A DNA stretch of 64,000 bases from Microcebus murinus (lineage: Eukaryota > Chordata > Mammalia > Primates > Cheirogaleidae), in the NCBI RefSeq assembly GCF_040939455.1, contig NC_134109.1, positions 67,744,501 to 67,808,500 of the forward strand, in the 5' to 3' direction. The position numbers and the translations under genes are program-made. Positions 34,683 through 46,654 of this stretch are shown here, piece by piece. The notes under the pieces were generated by a model that was not told where the DNA came from, ran no database searches, and was given only the letters and a program-made list of their open reading frames with translations. How positions within the stretch are numbered: position 1 is the stretch's first letter; every line of letters begins with the position of its first letter.

Positions 34683-35637
34683 TAAAGACATGTAAATGGC
34701 CAAAAAAATAAATGGAAAAATGCTCAACATCACTAATCATCAGGGAAATGCAAATTAAAACCATAATGAGGTATCATCTAACCCCAGTGAGAATGGCTAT
34801 TATCAAAAAGACAAAAAATAACAAATGCTGGTGAGGATGCAGAGAGAAGGGAACTCTTACACACTGTTGGGAGGAATATAAACTAATACAGCCACTATGG
34901 AGGACAGTATGGAAGTTCCTCAAAAAACTACAAATAGAACTGCCACATTATCCAGCAATTCTACTACTGGGCATTTATCCAAAGAAAGGAAATCAGTATA
35001 TCAAAAAGACTCAGTATATCTGAACCCGTGTTTATTGCAGTACTATTGACAAGAGCTAAGATATGGACTCAACCTAGATGTCCAACAATGGATGAATGGA
35101 TAAAGGAAATGTGGTATATATACAGAATGGAATACTATTAAGCCATAAAGAAGAATGAAATCCTGTTATTTGAGGCAACATGGATGGAACTGGAGGACAT
35201 TATGTTAAGTGAAATAAGCCAGGAACAGAAAGGCAAATATCACACGTTCTTACTCATATGTGGAATCTTAAAAAAAAAAAAGTTGATCTCATAGAAGTAA
35301 AAAGTAGAACAGAGGATACTAGAGGCTGGCAAGGGAGAGGAAGGGGGTTAGGAAGAGATCTGTTAAAGGATACAAAAATTACAGCTATTGGAGGAATAGG
35401 TCCTAGCATTCTATTGCACTGTAGAATGACTACAGTTAACAAAAATACATGGTTTGAAGTAGCTAGAAGGAGGATATTGAGTGTCCCCAACACAAAGAAA
35501 TGGTAAATGTTTGAGAGGATGGATATGCTAGTTGCCCTGATCTGATGGCTATACTTATATGTATTGCAACATCACTATGTATCCCATACATATGTGCAAT
35601 TATTGTCAGTTAAAATTTTTCTAATTAAAAAAAAACT
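34683..35637 (+). mobile_element. Primate-type L1 3' end (older L1P/L1MA class)
   Basis: ORF2 C-terminal sequence (starting aaatggccaaaaaaataaat, aatgctcaacatcactaatc) with the tail blocks ggatgaatggataaaggaaa, catggatggaactggaggac and gtgaaataagccagg is followed by a 3' UTR (agaatgactacagttaacaa, gtgcaattattgtcag) and poly(A). An A-run expansion at 35270 lies at the ORF2/3' UTR boundary. It differs from the lemur-type ends, so it is an older lineage. Stops and indels break the frame. Confidence 0.92.
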
Positions 35638-36419
35638 GTAGAAGGAAAAAAGAATGGGATTTGGCAAAGTCACAGAGACAAGACAAATTTTTTTATGCTT
35701 AAAGCATAATTTCTTAAAAGGTGTTTATAGATGTTAATAAACATTAAAGAATGGGGGAAAAAACGGGGGAAAGAGTGGGTTTTATGTTTAAATAATTTGG
35801 CAATATACTGAGGAAACAAAGGTAAACAGATTTCTTCTTATTATTGTAGAACTGTTCAGAACCTATGCCAAGCTGCAGAGAGTTACAAATATTCAAAAGG
35901 AAGATGATTTGGTATAGGATGACTCAAACTTATTTGACAAAACGATTCTTTTTTCACTAAGTACCTAAAGTGTTAGGGAGATAGACTTTGGTGAGCATGG
36001 TTTAGGATAGAGGAGACAATTTTATAAGTCAGGTAGAAATAAAGAAGCCAAGAAGAGATTAAAGAAGCAATAGATAATGGGATACCCAATGGGAGAAGGT
36101 CTCAGAAAGCCTAAAAGAGACGTGACAGACATGAACAGGTGGCGAAGGGAAGGATGCACCTTCCTCAGCTGTTCGAGAGGCAGGAAGAGCGAGGGAGAGG
36201 AGAAAATGTCAGCTCATCTACACAGAGAAGTGGGAATTGAGGGAATTCATAGCAAGACTTCATTCTTTTCACAAAGAAAGGTTAAGTGTTCAGGAAGGAC
36301 AAAAGGACGGGCACTGGGAACAAGGAAAAAGTGAAGAAAGGGAGGAGGGGCAATATCATCTTCAAAAGCATACTTTTGTTAACTTTCAAAATTATAATTA
36401 TGTAAAGCTTTGACCTAAA
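35638..36419. other. No gene recognised; purine-rich
   Basis: The open frame at 36077-36334 is highly charged with many K/R/E residues, as expected of purine-rich DNA; no domain. Nothing else supportable. Confidence 0.4.
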
Positions 36420-36950
36420 TTTTTATTTTAATGGAATTTACCCTGTATGTATGCTTGCATACATAGGTCTGTAGTTAAATGTTCGGGAATGTTCATTAAA
36501 GTATTGTTTACAGTAACAGAAAAAATTTTAAAACCCCTATATGTAAATTAACTGGGGATAGTTAATAAATTAGGCCACATCCTTACATCAAAACAGTAAG
36601 TAGACAGACAATAAGAATATACTAACTGTAGACTCTAAGATGACGATTTGAATAAAAATAAAGGACAAAAACATATATTAATAAAGGGGGGAAAAAAAGA
36701 ATATACTGACTGGGAAAGATGTCCAAGATATTTTATTAAGCGAATAAATCAAGTTATGGAATGATTTGTATAATATAAACACATATGAAAAAAGTGTGAG
36801 GAAAAATATCTAGTGGTTTCACATCAAAGATTTCTAAACTATAGGTAAGGAGGAATTCAGGCTGCTAAGGAAGGGGGGTTACTTTTTACTTTATATCATT
36901 CTGTTTGGACATTTTCCAGTGAGCACCTATTACATTTATAATTTGTACAG
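36420..36950 (+). mobile_element. L1M-type LINE-1 3' end
   Basis: gggaatgttcattaaagtat with taactggggatagttaataa, gaaagatgtccaagatattt, gtataatataaacacatatg and the terminal agtgagcacctattacattt are L1M 3' landmarks in order. It is old and non-coding. Confidence 0.8.
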
Positions 36951-37300
36951 CCTTTCCTTCCCGGGCCTGCACCCTCAAGACCCGCCCTGTGCTCTCCTGC
37001 AGAATGGCTTTGCCTCCCAGCTCCTGGAAATCAAGGCCAGGCTGGACTCCTGCTGCGACTCGGCCTTCCTAGACTGTGGGCGTCATGAAAGACAGAGTCT
37101 GCTCAGATTTGCTGATAATTCACTTTATGACTTCACTTTGTGACCAACCCTTTCTGGGTCTCTGATCTTCAGACCGCAAAACTCTCATCCAGCTCTAAAT
37201 TTGATTCCAATTCTATAGCAGATTAGAAAGGACTATTCTGGGACAATGACGAAACATTAATTTTGGAGAAGAAACAAGTTTTTGTTTCCAATAAATGACA
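36951..37300 (+). other. Exon-like block with acceptor, open frame and AATAAA
   Basis: Directly after the L1M end, a pyrimidine-rich stretch ending gtgctctcctgcag precedes about 46 open codons (a TGA ends the frame at 37141-37143). Residues include EIKARLDSCCDSAFLDCG. GC content is clearly higher than on either side, and AATAAA is at 37290-37295. There is no usable donor site. It could be a terminal exon, a processed-pseudogene fragment or an unrecognised repeat; identity unknown. Confidence 0.3.
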
Positions 37301-38094
37301 TAGAATGGATTCCTGGAACATAAGGGCATTTATAAGTGAAGCCTGATTATGTTATGCATGACTAACAACCAGTAAAAATTCCAATTCAGAAATTATTTTC
37401 ACAGAAATATAATTCTGCCTTAATTACCATTTTTTATTATTTCTTCTCTGAACTCATAATTTTGTTCTCATTTTTATGTTATTTATTTGCAAGAAGAAAT
37501 TTATTGTCCAATGATTCACTTTTCGGAAAATCCAGTTAAAATTTGCTCCTACAATGAGCGGTGCAGATGTCTCATATAACCACTAGGGGTCAGACTACTA
37601 CATTAATACAAGCCAAGCCCAACTTGAAAAGTGTTGGTTGAGGGTCATGCTAACATTTTCTTGCATAAGAACCCAAGACTGGCCATTTAAATTAAACATT
37701 ACATAAAGAAGATAATGAGAAAGAGTGCATTTGACAAGAGAAATTCGGAAAATTGAAACTATCATATATAATAAATATAATATAATAAAGAAGTTTCATC
37801 CTTGATAAAAATTTCAATTATTCACTTATTCATTCTGGTTGGCAAGATATTACTCCAATCTAAGTGGATGCCAACTGGAGGATTAATCATTGAACTGAGC
37901 AAATGCTAAGAGAGCAGAAACAACTAAAATCATGAAGCTGTCAGCAAAAAAAGAAGAAATTCTCATTTATAAAGGATGAACCACATGACTGGCAGAGGAT
38001 TGAAATGAATGGCAGAAACATTTTTCCATGGATTTCAGCCATGGTAATAATAAATCTGAGTCATCTCACAGCAAAGAGCTTTTGGGGGATATAG
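37301..38094. other. No gene recognised; CTCF-like motif at 37580-37593
   Basis: ccactaggggtcag fits the CTCF core consensus at all but one position. The rest is unassigned. Confidence 0.35.
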
Positions 38095-38250
38095 GCAGAG
38101 GGCAGCCCTGCACCGGACCTCTGTTCCAGCCCCAGCTCTACCACAAACTGGCCCTGTGGCTTTGAACAAGCTCCTTCTCTTTGCTTTCTCTCAGCAAGTC
38201 TTCCAAATAAAGGAATAAGAATATATTATTTATAAAGTCCTCAAGCCCTA
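38095..38250 (+). mobile_element. MIR SINE fragment
   Basis: tgttccagccccagctctac, cacaaactggccctgtggct and ttgaacaagctccttctctt follow MIR order (ctctgccacttactagctgtgtgac...). Confidence 0.75.
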
Positions 38251-38499
38251 AAATTAAATAGATGTATTTAATAATATTATTATATGGAAGGTAAGAAAGT
38301 GAGGAAAACCTTGCCAAAATTTAAAAAGTTTTAACAAAAATTTTTAAAATGAAGGTGCTGACTGTCATGATACATTATTATAAATTTTCTTGTTAAAAAA
38401 ATTAACCAAACTGAGATCATAAACCATATCTACTGTCTGACAAAGTAAAAAAACCAAAAGTCAAACTTTCATATATTTACATTTTCAGTGATAGTTTTT

Positions 38500-38715
38500 T
38501 AAAGTAAACGTTCTAAGTGTATATGTGAAAATATATGCAGAGAATTCTGCAATGATAAACAAATTAAAAAGTGGTTACCTGTTGGGGACAGTGTAGATTG
38601 GATGCATAAGGGTAGGGTAGATATAAGAATATAAGGTGCATTTCTTTATATACTGTTTTGATATTTTTATCCATGTAAATGTATGACATATTCATATTTT
38701 TAATTAATTTAAAAT
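38500..38715 (+). mobile_element. L1M 3' end fragment
   Basis: aagtggttacctgttgggga and tttctttatatactgttttg with tatgacatattcatattttt fit an old L1 3' UTR. Confidence 0.55.
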
Positions 38716-39141
38716 TTTCATATTTGAGACGAAAATGTCGGTAAATACAAAAATAAACACAATTGAACATGACAATCCCCCATGAATGGGGGTTAGGAAT
38801 GACGTAGGAATACCTGTTGCTAATAGAAGTTGGCAATAAGACAGTGATGTTGTCTTTTAAATGGGCTGCATCAAATTACCTCAACCAAATTGGCCACATC
38901 AAAATACCTACATCTAAAGGTTCTACCTGGCAGTTTTATCACCTGGGCTCCTACACCCTCATTGAGCTGCTTATGCCAGACTCTATGGAAATCTCCCCAT
39001 TTTTCTTTACAGGCACACACACTCTCATGCACGCGCACACAGGAATGTGTGTCTTAATTAATATTAATGCAGGCAATTAAACAATGGAAAGGGTCACAGG
39101 CAAATCGGTTCTGCAAATAGCTAACTCCTGATTCACAGACT
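38716..39141. other. No gene or repeat recognised
   Basis: Open frame 38817-39080 has no domain. Confidence 0.4.
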
Positions 39142-39271
39142 TCTCAACATGCAGGTTTAACGCAATTCCCATCTAATTTCCATCAAGACAATGTGTAGAT
39201 AGAGACAAAATTATTCTAAAATTTATGTAGAAAGACAAAAGAACTAGAAGAGATAAAACAACTTTGATTGA

Positions 39272-39545
39272 GGCTGGGAGCAGTGGCTTACACCTGTAAT
39301 CCAGCACTTTGGGAGACCAAAGCAGGAGGATCATTTGAGGCCAGAAGCTTGAGACCAACCTGAGCAACACAGTAAGACCCCATCTCCACAAAAAATAGAA
39401 AAATTGCCCAGGCATGGTGGCATCCCAGCTACTAGGGAGGCTGAGCCAGGAGGATTGCTTCAGCCAAGTAGTTTGAGGTTGCTGTGAGCCACCGCACTCT
39501 AGCCTGGGTGATAGAAGGAGACCCTGTCTCAAAACAAACAAACAA
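39272..39545 (+). mobile_element. Older Alu SINE (AluJ-like)
   Basis: Begins ggctgggagcagtggcttac. It lacks the lemur aattggccaact insert and the gctgacgcc block, so it belongs to an older lineage than the other three. A stretch is deleted after catggtggcatcccagctac in the right monomer. It ends in an A-rich (AAAC)n-like tail and lies within the L1M. Confidence 0.93.
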
Positions 39546-40499
39546 TAAAAAAGAATAAAACAAGAAGAAATAGTCCACTAGATTTCAATTTATTATATAG
39601 TTACAGTAATTATGACTATAAGGTATTAGGGAGGAAAGACATACAGATCAATGGAACAGAATGTAGAACCCAAAATAGACTCACACAAATATGTCCAATT
39701 TATTTTTCACAAGGGAGCAAAAGCAACTCAAGGGAGGAAGGATAATCTTCTCAGCAACAGTTCTTAGAGCAATTGGACATTCATAAGCCAAAAAGATGAA
39801 CTTCAATTTAAACTTCACACATTAAACCAAAAGTAACTCAAAAAGCCTTAAAGAATTAAAGACTTAAATGAAAATGTAAAATTATTAGGAAAAAAAATAA
39901 CCACAGGAGAAACTCTTCAGAACCTAGGACTAGATAAAGAATTATTAGACTTGAGACCAAAAGTATGATCCATGAGACAAAAATTGATAAATTGGATTCC
40001 ATCAAAATTAAAAACTTTTGCTCTGTGAAAGATCCTATTAAAAGGATGAAGAGATATACTACAGATTGGGTGGGAAATATTTTCAAACCATATATCTGAC
40101 AAGGGATTAGTATCTATAATAAACAACCCTAAAAACTTAATAAAAAATCCAATTAGAAAATGGACAAAAAACATGAACAGACATATTAATGAAGAGGATA
40201 TACAGATGGCAAATATGCACATTAAAAGACATTTAACATCATAAGCTATTAGGAAATGTAAATTAAAACCACAATGAGGTATCATTACATGCCCATGAGT
40301 ATGGCTAAAATAAAAAAGAAGTGACAATACCAAATATTGGCAAGGATTTGGAGAAGCGGGATTACTCATACATATATTGCTGGTGGGAATGTAAAATGCT
40401 ACAGCCACTCTGGAGATCAGTTTGGCAACTTCTTAAAAAACAAACATAGAACCACCATACAACCCAGAAATTGCACTCGCCAGCTTTTAGCCAGAGAAA

Positions 40500-40592
40500 A
40501 TAAAACTTACATTCACACAGTCAATATCATGGTCACAATATCACACAGTCAATATCACAGTCGATATTGTGGTCATAATATTGTACTAAAGT
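40500..40592. repeat. Tandem/inverted cacagtcaatatca repeat
   Basis: cacacagtcaatatca occurs twice about 28 bp apart, and caatatc / gatattg form a short hairpin at 40549-40568. Located in the rearranged 3' part of the L1M. Confidence 0.8.
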
Positions 40593-40690
40593 TCTGCAAG
40601 ATGGTGGAAATGAATAAGTGTATATAGGATTTCTCTGTATTATTTCTTAGAATTGTACGTGAATCTATAATCATCTCAAAATGATAAGTT

Positions 40691-41084
40691 AGTTTATATA
40701 TGTATATAAAAATGTAAGTTTAGTTATATATCTATAAGAACATTAGTTTCTTGGATATCAATATATAAGCTATTGTGTATCCATTTCATATCTACGAGGT
40801 GTAATGATACCTTCATGTTTCTAGGACTGGAACTCCACAAACCGCACTTCCGCTTTTTCAGCTTCTTCCCTCTTCATCTCCAATAGCAGGCAACACCGGG
40901 AAACTAAAACACAGGAGGAGAATGAAGAGTCTTCCTCCTCTCATATTTGCTCCCTGGGGGCTTTCTGTCTTTTCATGTCCCTCTGAGCATCACGCAATTA
41001 ATGTGTCTTCTTCACCTAAGAGTCCTTCCAGTACCAGCAATTGAATCCAATTTGCACTTTTTCCAATTCTTCAAAACCAGTCAC
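40691..41084. other. No gene or repeat recognised
   Basis: AT-rich to 40800, then balanced composition; nothing supportable. Confidence 0.4.
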
Positions 41085-41850
41085 ATGGAACAGATATCAG
41101 AAAACCTTTGCTATAAAGGACCAAATAGTAAACATTTGAGGCTTTGCAGGCCATATGTTTTTGTACTACTCAACTCTGCCCTTATAGCAGTGGCTGTAAA
41201 CAATATTTCAATGAATAAACATGGCAAGTATAACTTCTTTTATGGACACTGACATTTGGATATTTTTATAATTTTCATGTGTCATGAAATACAATTATTG
41301 TTATGGGTTGAATTGTGTCCCTCAGAAAATTATGCTGTAGTCCAAACCCCCCTGCCTGTGAATGTAATCTTATTTGGAAATAAGATCTTTGCAGATAAAT
41401 TTAAGATGAGGTCATTAAGGTGGCCCTAATCCAATATGACTGGTGTCATTGTAAGAGGAAAATGTTGTGTAAAGACATGGACATGCAAAGAGAAGTACAC
41501 TATATGAAAACGTAGGCAAAGATTGGACTGAAGCAGCTTCAAGCCAAGGAATGCCAAGGATTGACAGCCACCGCCAGAAAACTGGAAAGCCGTGAAGAAG
41601 GCTTCTCCCCAGAGTCTAAGCCGGAGCATAGCCCTGCTGACAACTTGCTGTTGGAATTCTAGTTTCCAGAACTGTGAGAGAATACATTTCTGTTGGTTTA
41701 AGCCTCCCAGTTTGTGGTATTTTGTTACAGTGGACCTAGGAAACTAATCCAATTATTCTTTTGATTTTTTTCAGCCATTTACAAATGTAAAAACCATTCT
41801 TAGCTCACAGACCATGCAAAAAACAGGTAGTGGCTGGGCTTTGTCCATTG
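41085..41850 (-). mobile_element. Old hAT-like element split by an MLT1 LTR
   Basis: Antisense blocks ggaccaaatagtaaacattt, gaggctttgcaggccatatg and gcagtggctgtaaacaatat on one side, and agccatttacaaatgtaaaa with attcttagctcacagaccat on the other, form a familiar hAT-type element (its sense strand begins with a GGTCGGCAAAC-like end in family consensus). The two halves are separated by the LTR at 41299-41751. Confidence 0.7.
41299..41751 (+). mobile_element. MLT1 solo LTR with target duplication
   Basis: A 453-bp LTR from tgttatgggttgaattgtg to aaactaatcca. Landmarks: gaatgtaatcttatttggaa, gataaatttaagatgaggtc, ttccagaactgtgagagaat and cctcccagtttgtggtattt. A perfect 5-bp duplication, attat, lies at 41294-41298 and 41752-41756. 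It is inserted into the hAT-like element around it. Confidence 0.94.
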
Positions 41851-42439
41851 GCCATAGCATGCAGACCCCTGTCATACAGCCCCTCTATTCACCCTCACCC
41901 AGCCCTGCCCCAAGACCTCCACTCCAGCCAAGTAGTGCCCATACAGTCTGAGTTTTGGCCCATAGTACTACATTTTAATAATTCCAACCCTTTTCCCTGT
42001 TCCTCCATGCTTAGGAGAAGGTAGATGCTTTTGTAATTGCTACTTCTATTACACTTTCCTGTTCAATTTTTCCTCTTCAGTTACCTGGCTAATAATTTCA
42101 TATCCAGTTAACAATTGTTTATATTAAATTCTTTCTGTTAAAATAACTGTGTAATTTTTTTTCCTGCCTGATATAATTTCCTGTTTAAAAAAAATTCTCC
42201 AAGATATTCTGTGAAGTACACTGACCTTTAAGGCTTTTGGGATGCCTCAGTAATTATTAAGTTTAATTTCAGGTAATTAAAACAACTATTTACCAAGTTG
42301 AAATTTTTGACATAAAAATTGCATACTTTGTCACAAACTTTAATTAATAATCATTCTTGTTTTAATAGACTCATTCCTCTGAGGATCCCCAAGTACTTGA
42401 GAAGAACTAAAGAACTGGTACTATGTTTCACTGAAGAAG
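41851..42439. other. No gene or repeat recognised
   Basis: Nothing supportable. Confidence 0.4.
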
Positions 42440-43030
42440 GAATGGAGGCTGCCAGTGTCTTCTAAAGTTAAACATACACCTGTTCTTTGACCCAGCAATT
42501 CCATCCTAGCTACTTACCCAAGAGAAACAAAAACACAAATTCACAAAAAGACCTGCACAAAATGTTCACAGCAGCCTTATGCATAAGAGCCAAAATCTGA
42601 AACAAACCAAATGTCCATCAACAGGATAATGAATAGACAAATATCCATAAAATGAAATACTACTCATCAATAAAAATGAATGAACTTCTGATACACAGAA
42701 CGGCATAAATAAATTTCAAGAGCATTATGTTGATCAAAAAAAATTCGACACAAAATAGCATGTATGATTTTGTTTATATGAAGTCCAAGAGCAGGTAAGG
42801 TAATACTAATCTATGATGATAGAAATCAAAAGAATGATTGCGTTAAGGTGGGAGAAGAATGTTGACTACAAAGTAGCAGGAGGAAATTTGGGGGATGATA
42901 AAAGTATATTTTGATTGGGGGAAGAACTACAGAGGTTTCTATATTTCTCAAAACTCTTGATGTGATCTGCACTCTTAAGGTGTGCATTCCACTTTCTGTA
43001 AATTTTACTTAAAAATATTAAGAATAAGTA
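42440..43030 (+). mobile_element. L1M 3' end
   Basis: Typical old-L1 ORF2/3' UTR blocks: acacctgttctttgacccag, caaaaagacctgcacaaaat, caaccaaatgtccatcaaca-like aaaccaaatgtccatcaaca, aaatactactcatcaataaa and a tail region with gtattgtcgtgatctgc-like gatgtgatctgcactcttaa. Heavily mutated. Confidence 0.85.
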
Positions 43031-45224
43031 ACAGAAAAAAATTAAGGTATACAAAGTTGAACTTCTAATTTTCAGACCTGAAATCCATAGCATAACCTTT
43101 GAAATGATAGATTCTAAGCTTTTAAAAGGCAAGTTCCAAAACTGTCTTGTTTATTTTACATCTAATTTAGCATAAGGTAACATATATGTTTACCCAATAA
43201 GTATTAGTGTTAGAAGCATGAGCATTTTTCAAACATATGAAAGTGTACCAGTGTAGCTTCCAAATAAAATCTATGTAAGAAACTCAAGTTTGACCTCCCC
43301 TCTCCCTTCATTTCTCTCTCCCCTTCTTTGTTTTGAAAAGAATTTGAAAGCCTTCAGAAATAAATTTATCAAGAAATTAATGAAACCTACACTCACAGCC
43401 CCTCATTCCATTCTATAAAGTTCAGGGAGGGGTTGTCATTTATGTTTTCATAAAATTTGTAACAGATAAAAAAATCAATCTCAACGAGTTAAGACCACTG
43501 CTTCTTCCCAGTTTGCCTTTCCTCTCTGCCACACTTCCCTCTGTGATGAGTTTGTGGGAGTGGCTGCAGGCATTCTGGGGATCTGGCAAAATTGAGATGG
43601 GAACATATTTAATTAGGATTTCTTGTGGTATGTTCATGTTGTTTGCAGTCACTTTCTTGTATGGTTAAAATTGCTAGCCATCCCATGTAGGAATGACTTT
43701 CTGGAATACTTTTACTGCCCATCTTGCTAACCCTCCCTCAACTGAAAAGTTCAGGACCAGAGGTCATATTACAACGTGAGGGTGTCCTGAGGCAGCCAGC
43801 ACCTACAGTCTGTGGGTAGTGGAGGAAAAAAAAGTTTGAAATAGACCAAGGTAGAGACTGCTATGTGAAAAATTCTTCCAATCACCACATGTATAAATGT
43901 GGCAAGATTCTACCTTTATAAACACCTACACATACAATACATACAATGTATACAATATATTTCCTATCAGGAATATATTCTATAATGCAGTTTATACAAT
44001 AGAAATGTACCGTATATTTTTTTTTCTTTTCTGGTGTAAATCGCATGAACTAACATGCATTAGAATTCTTGTATTTTCAAAATGCAAATCTATAAAGGTG
44101 TTGTAAAAATTGAGTATATTTGTGTGTGAAGTTGCATGTTTTATGCATATCAACTATCAAAAATGAGTTTAAATTTTTAAATTAATCAGACAGAAGAAAG
44201 TCTTAATTCTCTTTCTATTCTCTCAATACAAAATAACATTACAGAATTGTCTTATAAAGAGGTGATAAAAATATACAGCCAAGAAAATACAGAAGTTAAG
44301 TTTTATTTAGGTGTGACAGGCTATTAACTAATAAACAGGACTTTGTGATGTTTGTGGTGTTTGTCAACATTTTAAAAATTGTAACTTGTTATTTCTTTTC
44401 TCATTCTAAATATTTACTTTGTATTATGAATAATAATATACAAACCTAACTTTGTATTTTTAAAAGGCCACCAAATTGTATAAGCTTCAGGACCAACCTG
44501 AGTGCACCCGGGGATGTCAATGGATGTCACTCTAAAAAGATAAAAATAAATAAAACTAAGTAAATGAGGAACTAAAGATATATATAAATAAAAAATCAAT
44601 AAACTAGACTAATGAACAGAAAGTCAGGAATGGAGGCAATTTCATGCCCCTTTTCAAGAAATGCTGTTTTTCTCTTTATATCCTTCTACTTATTCATATA
44701 TTTCTTCCTTTATGATCTCAAATTCAGGTAACAAAAAAACTTAAATACAGTATAAAAGATTCTGAGAGATTTCTTTTTACCAGATTTTTTATCAGCAAAC
44801 ATCACCTACATAAAATAACTCACTGAGGGAAAATATTCTCCTTTTGGGAAAAGTCTGAACTTAAACCCCTTTCATCTACCTAAAAATTATTACAATGGCA
44901 TCAACAATGTGAATAATTAAATCTGCTCATAAAATATTGCTACTACTGAAAGTGCTTTGGCAGTGTGTTTAAATTGGCTCAATTTAAGAATTTCTAGACA
45001 CCAAAAGGTCAATTTCAAGTTGAAAAGTGGCTGCAACTTAGCAGTCACCTTCTCATGCCTAGCCCTCAAATATAATGAGGGATTTCTTGCTGTGTTAAGC
45101 CATTTTGGTGTAACTTTTGTCTTTTGTCATTTATGACTAAGCATTCCTTTTCTCTTAATCTTACTGCTAATTAAATAACATATTGTTGTATTTGTGTGCA
45201 CATATGTTTTAAGGAACCTCAGAG
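43031..45224. other. No gene recognised; AT-rich
   Basis: An L2-like tail may lie near 43140-43215. The stretch at 43890-44000 has alternating ca/ta runs. The rest is unassigned. Confidence 0.4.
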
Positions 45225-45905
45225 AATAAATTAGTAACAACCTAAGTGTTCATTAATAGGAGAACTGATGAACTAATTATGTAAACATGCAGCTTTTTTT
45301 CTTTTATAATGAGGTACACTTAAACATAGTGCCATAAAAATTTTTCCTGGGTATATTATTATAAAAAAAGAAGTCAGCCGGGCGCGGTGGCTCACGCTTA
45401 TAATACTAGCATTCTGGGAGGCCGAGGCGAGCGAATTGCTCAAGGTCAGGAGTTCAAAACCAGCCTGAGCAAGAACGAGACCCTGTCTCTACTAAAAATA
45501 TAAGGAAATTAATTGGCCAACTAAACATATATAGAAAAAATTAGCCAGGGATGGTGGCGCATGCCTGTAGTCCCAGCTACTCAGGAGGCTGAGGCAGAAG
45601 GATCGCTTGAGCCCAGTAATTTGAGGTTGCTGTGAGCTAGGCTGACGCCACAGCACTCTAGCCCAGGCAACAGAGTGAGACTCTTTCTCAAAAAATAAAT
45701 AAATAAATAAACAAATAAAGAAGTCACAGAAAGATAGTCATAGTATGATCATATTATGTTAAAAATATCTATAAATGCATAAAGAAATAAAATTTATATT
45801 ATATAAATATTATCAAACGACTAGAGAAAACACCTAGAGGGATCTATCTATACTGTAGAAGTGGTTAACTAGAGAGGAAGGTTTAAAAAGAGGATGTACA
45901 CAAGA
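45225..45905 (+). mobile_element. L1M 3' end split by a lemur Alu
   Basis: gtaacaacctaagtgttcat and aggagaactgatgaactaat before the Alu, and cacagaaagatagtcatagt, gatcatattatgttaaaaat and gtagaagtggttaactagag after it, are old L1 3' landmarks in order. Confidence 0.72.
45377..45716 (+). mobile_element. Lemur-type Alu SINE
   Basis: Begins gccgggcgcggtggctcacg, carries the aattggccaact insert and the gctgacgccacagcactc block, and ends in an (AAAT)n-type tail. A 10-bp duplication, aaagaagtca, flanks it at 45367-45376 and 45717-45726. Inserted in the L1M at 45225-45905. Confidence 0.96.
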
Positions 45906-46129
45906 GGATTTGGATTTGAATTTTATAATCGGCACATAAATCCAGTTTCTGGAACAATCTTGATACAAAGTAGATAATAAATAGCTATTGAATGAATCAG
46001 TGGATTAATTAATGGATTCTATAACTTTAAAACAAAAAAATTAAATGTAAGAAGATACAAATAAGTAAAATCAAATAGAAACCACAGAAAATCTGGCATC
46101 TAAAGAAGTTGTTTATATTTTGATATATA
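45906..46129. other. Unassigned; L2-like tail near 45955-46008
   Basis: gatacaaagtagataataaa ... attgaatgaatcag resembles an L2/MIR terminus. Confidence 0.45.
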
Positions 46130-46435
46130 CATATATATCAATATTTTTCTTTTATTTTTTTAATTGACAAAAATCATATGTAATTATGGTATATAACATG
46201 TTGTTTTGATATATGTATACCTTGTGGAGTGACTAAATCAAGCTAATTAACTTCGGCTAACATATCTCCCATATTTTTTTTGTAGTGAGAACATTTAAAT
46301 AAAATCTACTCTCAGCAATTTTCAAATATATAATACAATGCTGTTAACTATAGTCACTATATTGTACAATAAATCTCTTGAATTTACACCTCCTGTCTAA
46401 ATGAAATTTTACATACTTTGTATCCTATTTTCTTT
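46130..46435 (-). mobile_element. Antisense L1 3' UTR (older primate L1)
   Basis: Antisense blocks tttaattgacaaaaatcata, gatatatgtataccttgtgg, ctaaatcaagctaattaact, ctactctcagcaattttcaa and cctcctgtctaaatgaaatt match an L1MA/L1PB-like 3' UTR reading on the minus strand. Further L1M-like antisense sequence may continue to 46600. Confidence 0.85.
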
Positions 46436-46654
46436 TTAATATATTATATTAAAACAATACACAGTGTCTTATAAATTATTTTTTTCCAATCAAAAATTGA
46501 CCAGGATATCTTTCTATGCCAATAAATATGTATCTAAATAATTTTTAATGTCTGCATTCTGTTCTAGCATTCATAATTTTTTTATTCTTCTTAATTTAAA
46601 TGCCAGTCATATTCATATATTCAGTCAGTCTGTCAATAAACAGTTATAGAAACC

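Larger units (their letters stand above)
39142..40690 (+). mobile_element. L1M ORF2 remnant to 3' end, with inserted Alu
   Basis: Old L1 ORF2 blocks in order: acgcaattcccatctaattt, ataccgggatcaatgg-like acagatcaatggaacagaat, aaagcaactcaagggaggaa, gcaacttctt after attgctggtgggaatgtaaa, and near the end ttctctgtattatttcttag with gtgaatctataatcatctca, an L1M terminus. An Alu (39272-39545) is inserted near the start. The segment between about 40500 and 40590 has been rearranged, and part of the 3' region is missing. Confidence 0.85.
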
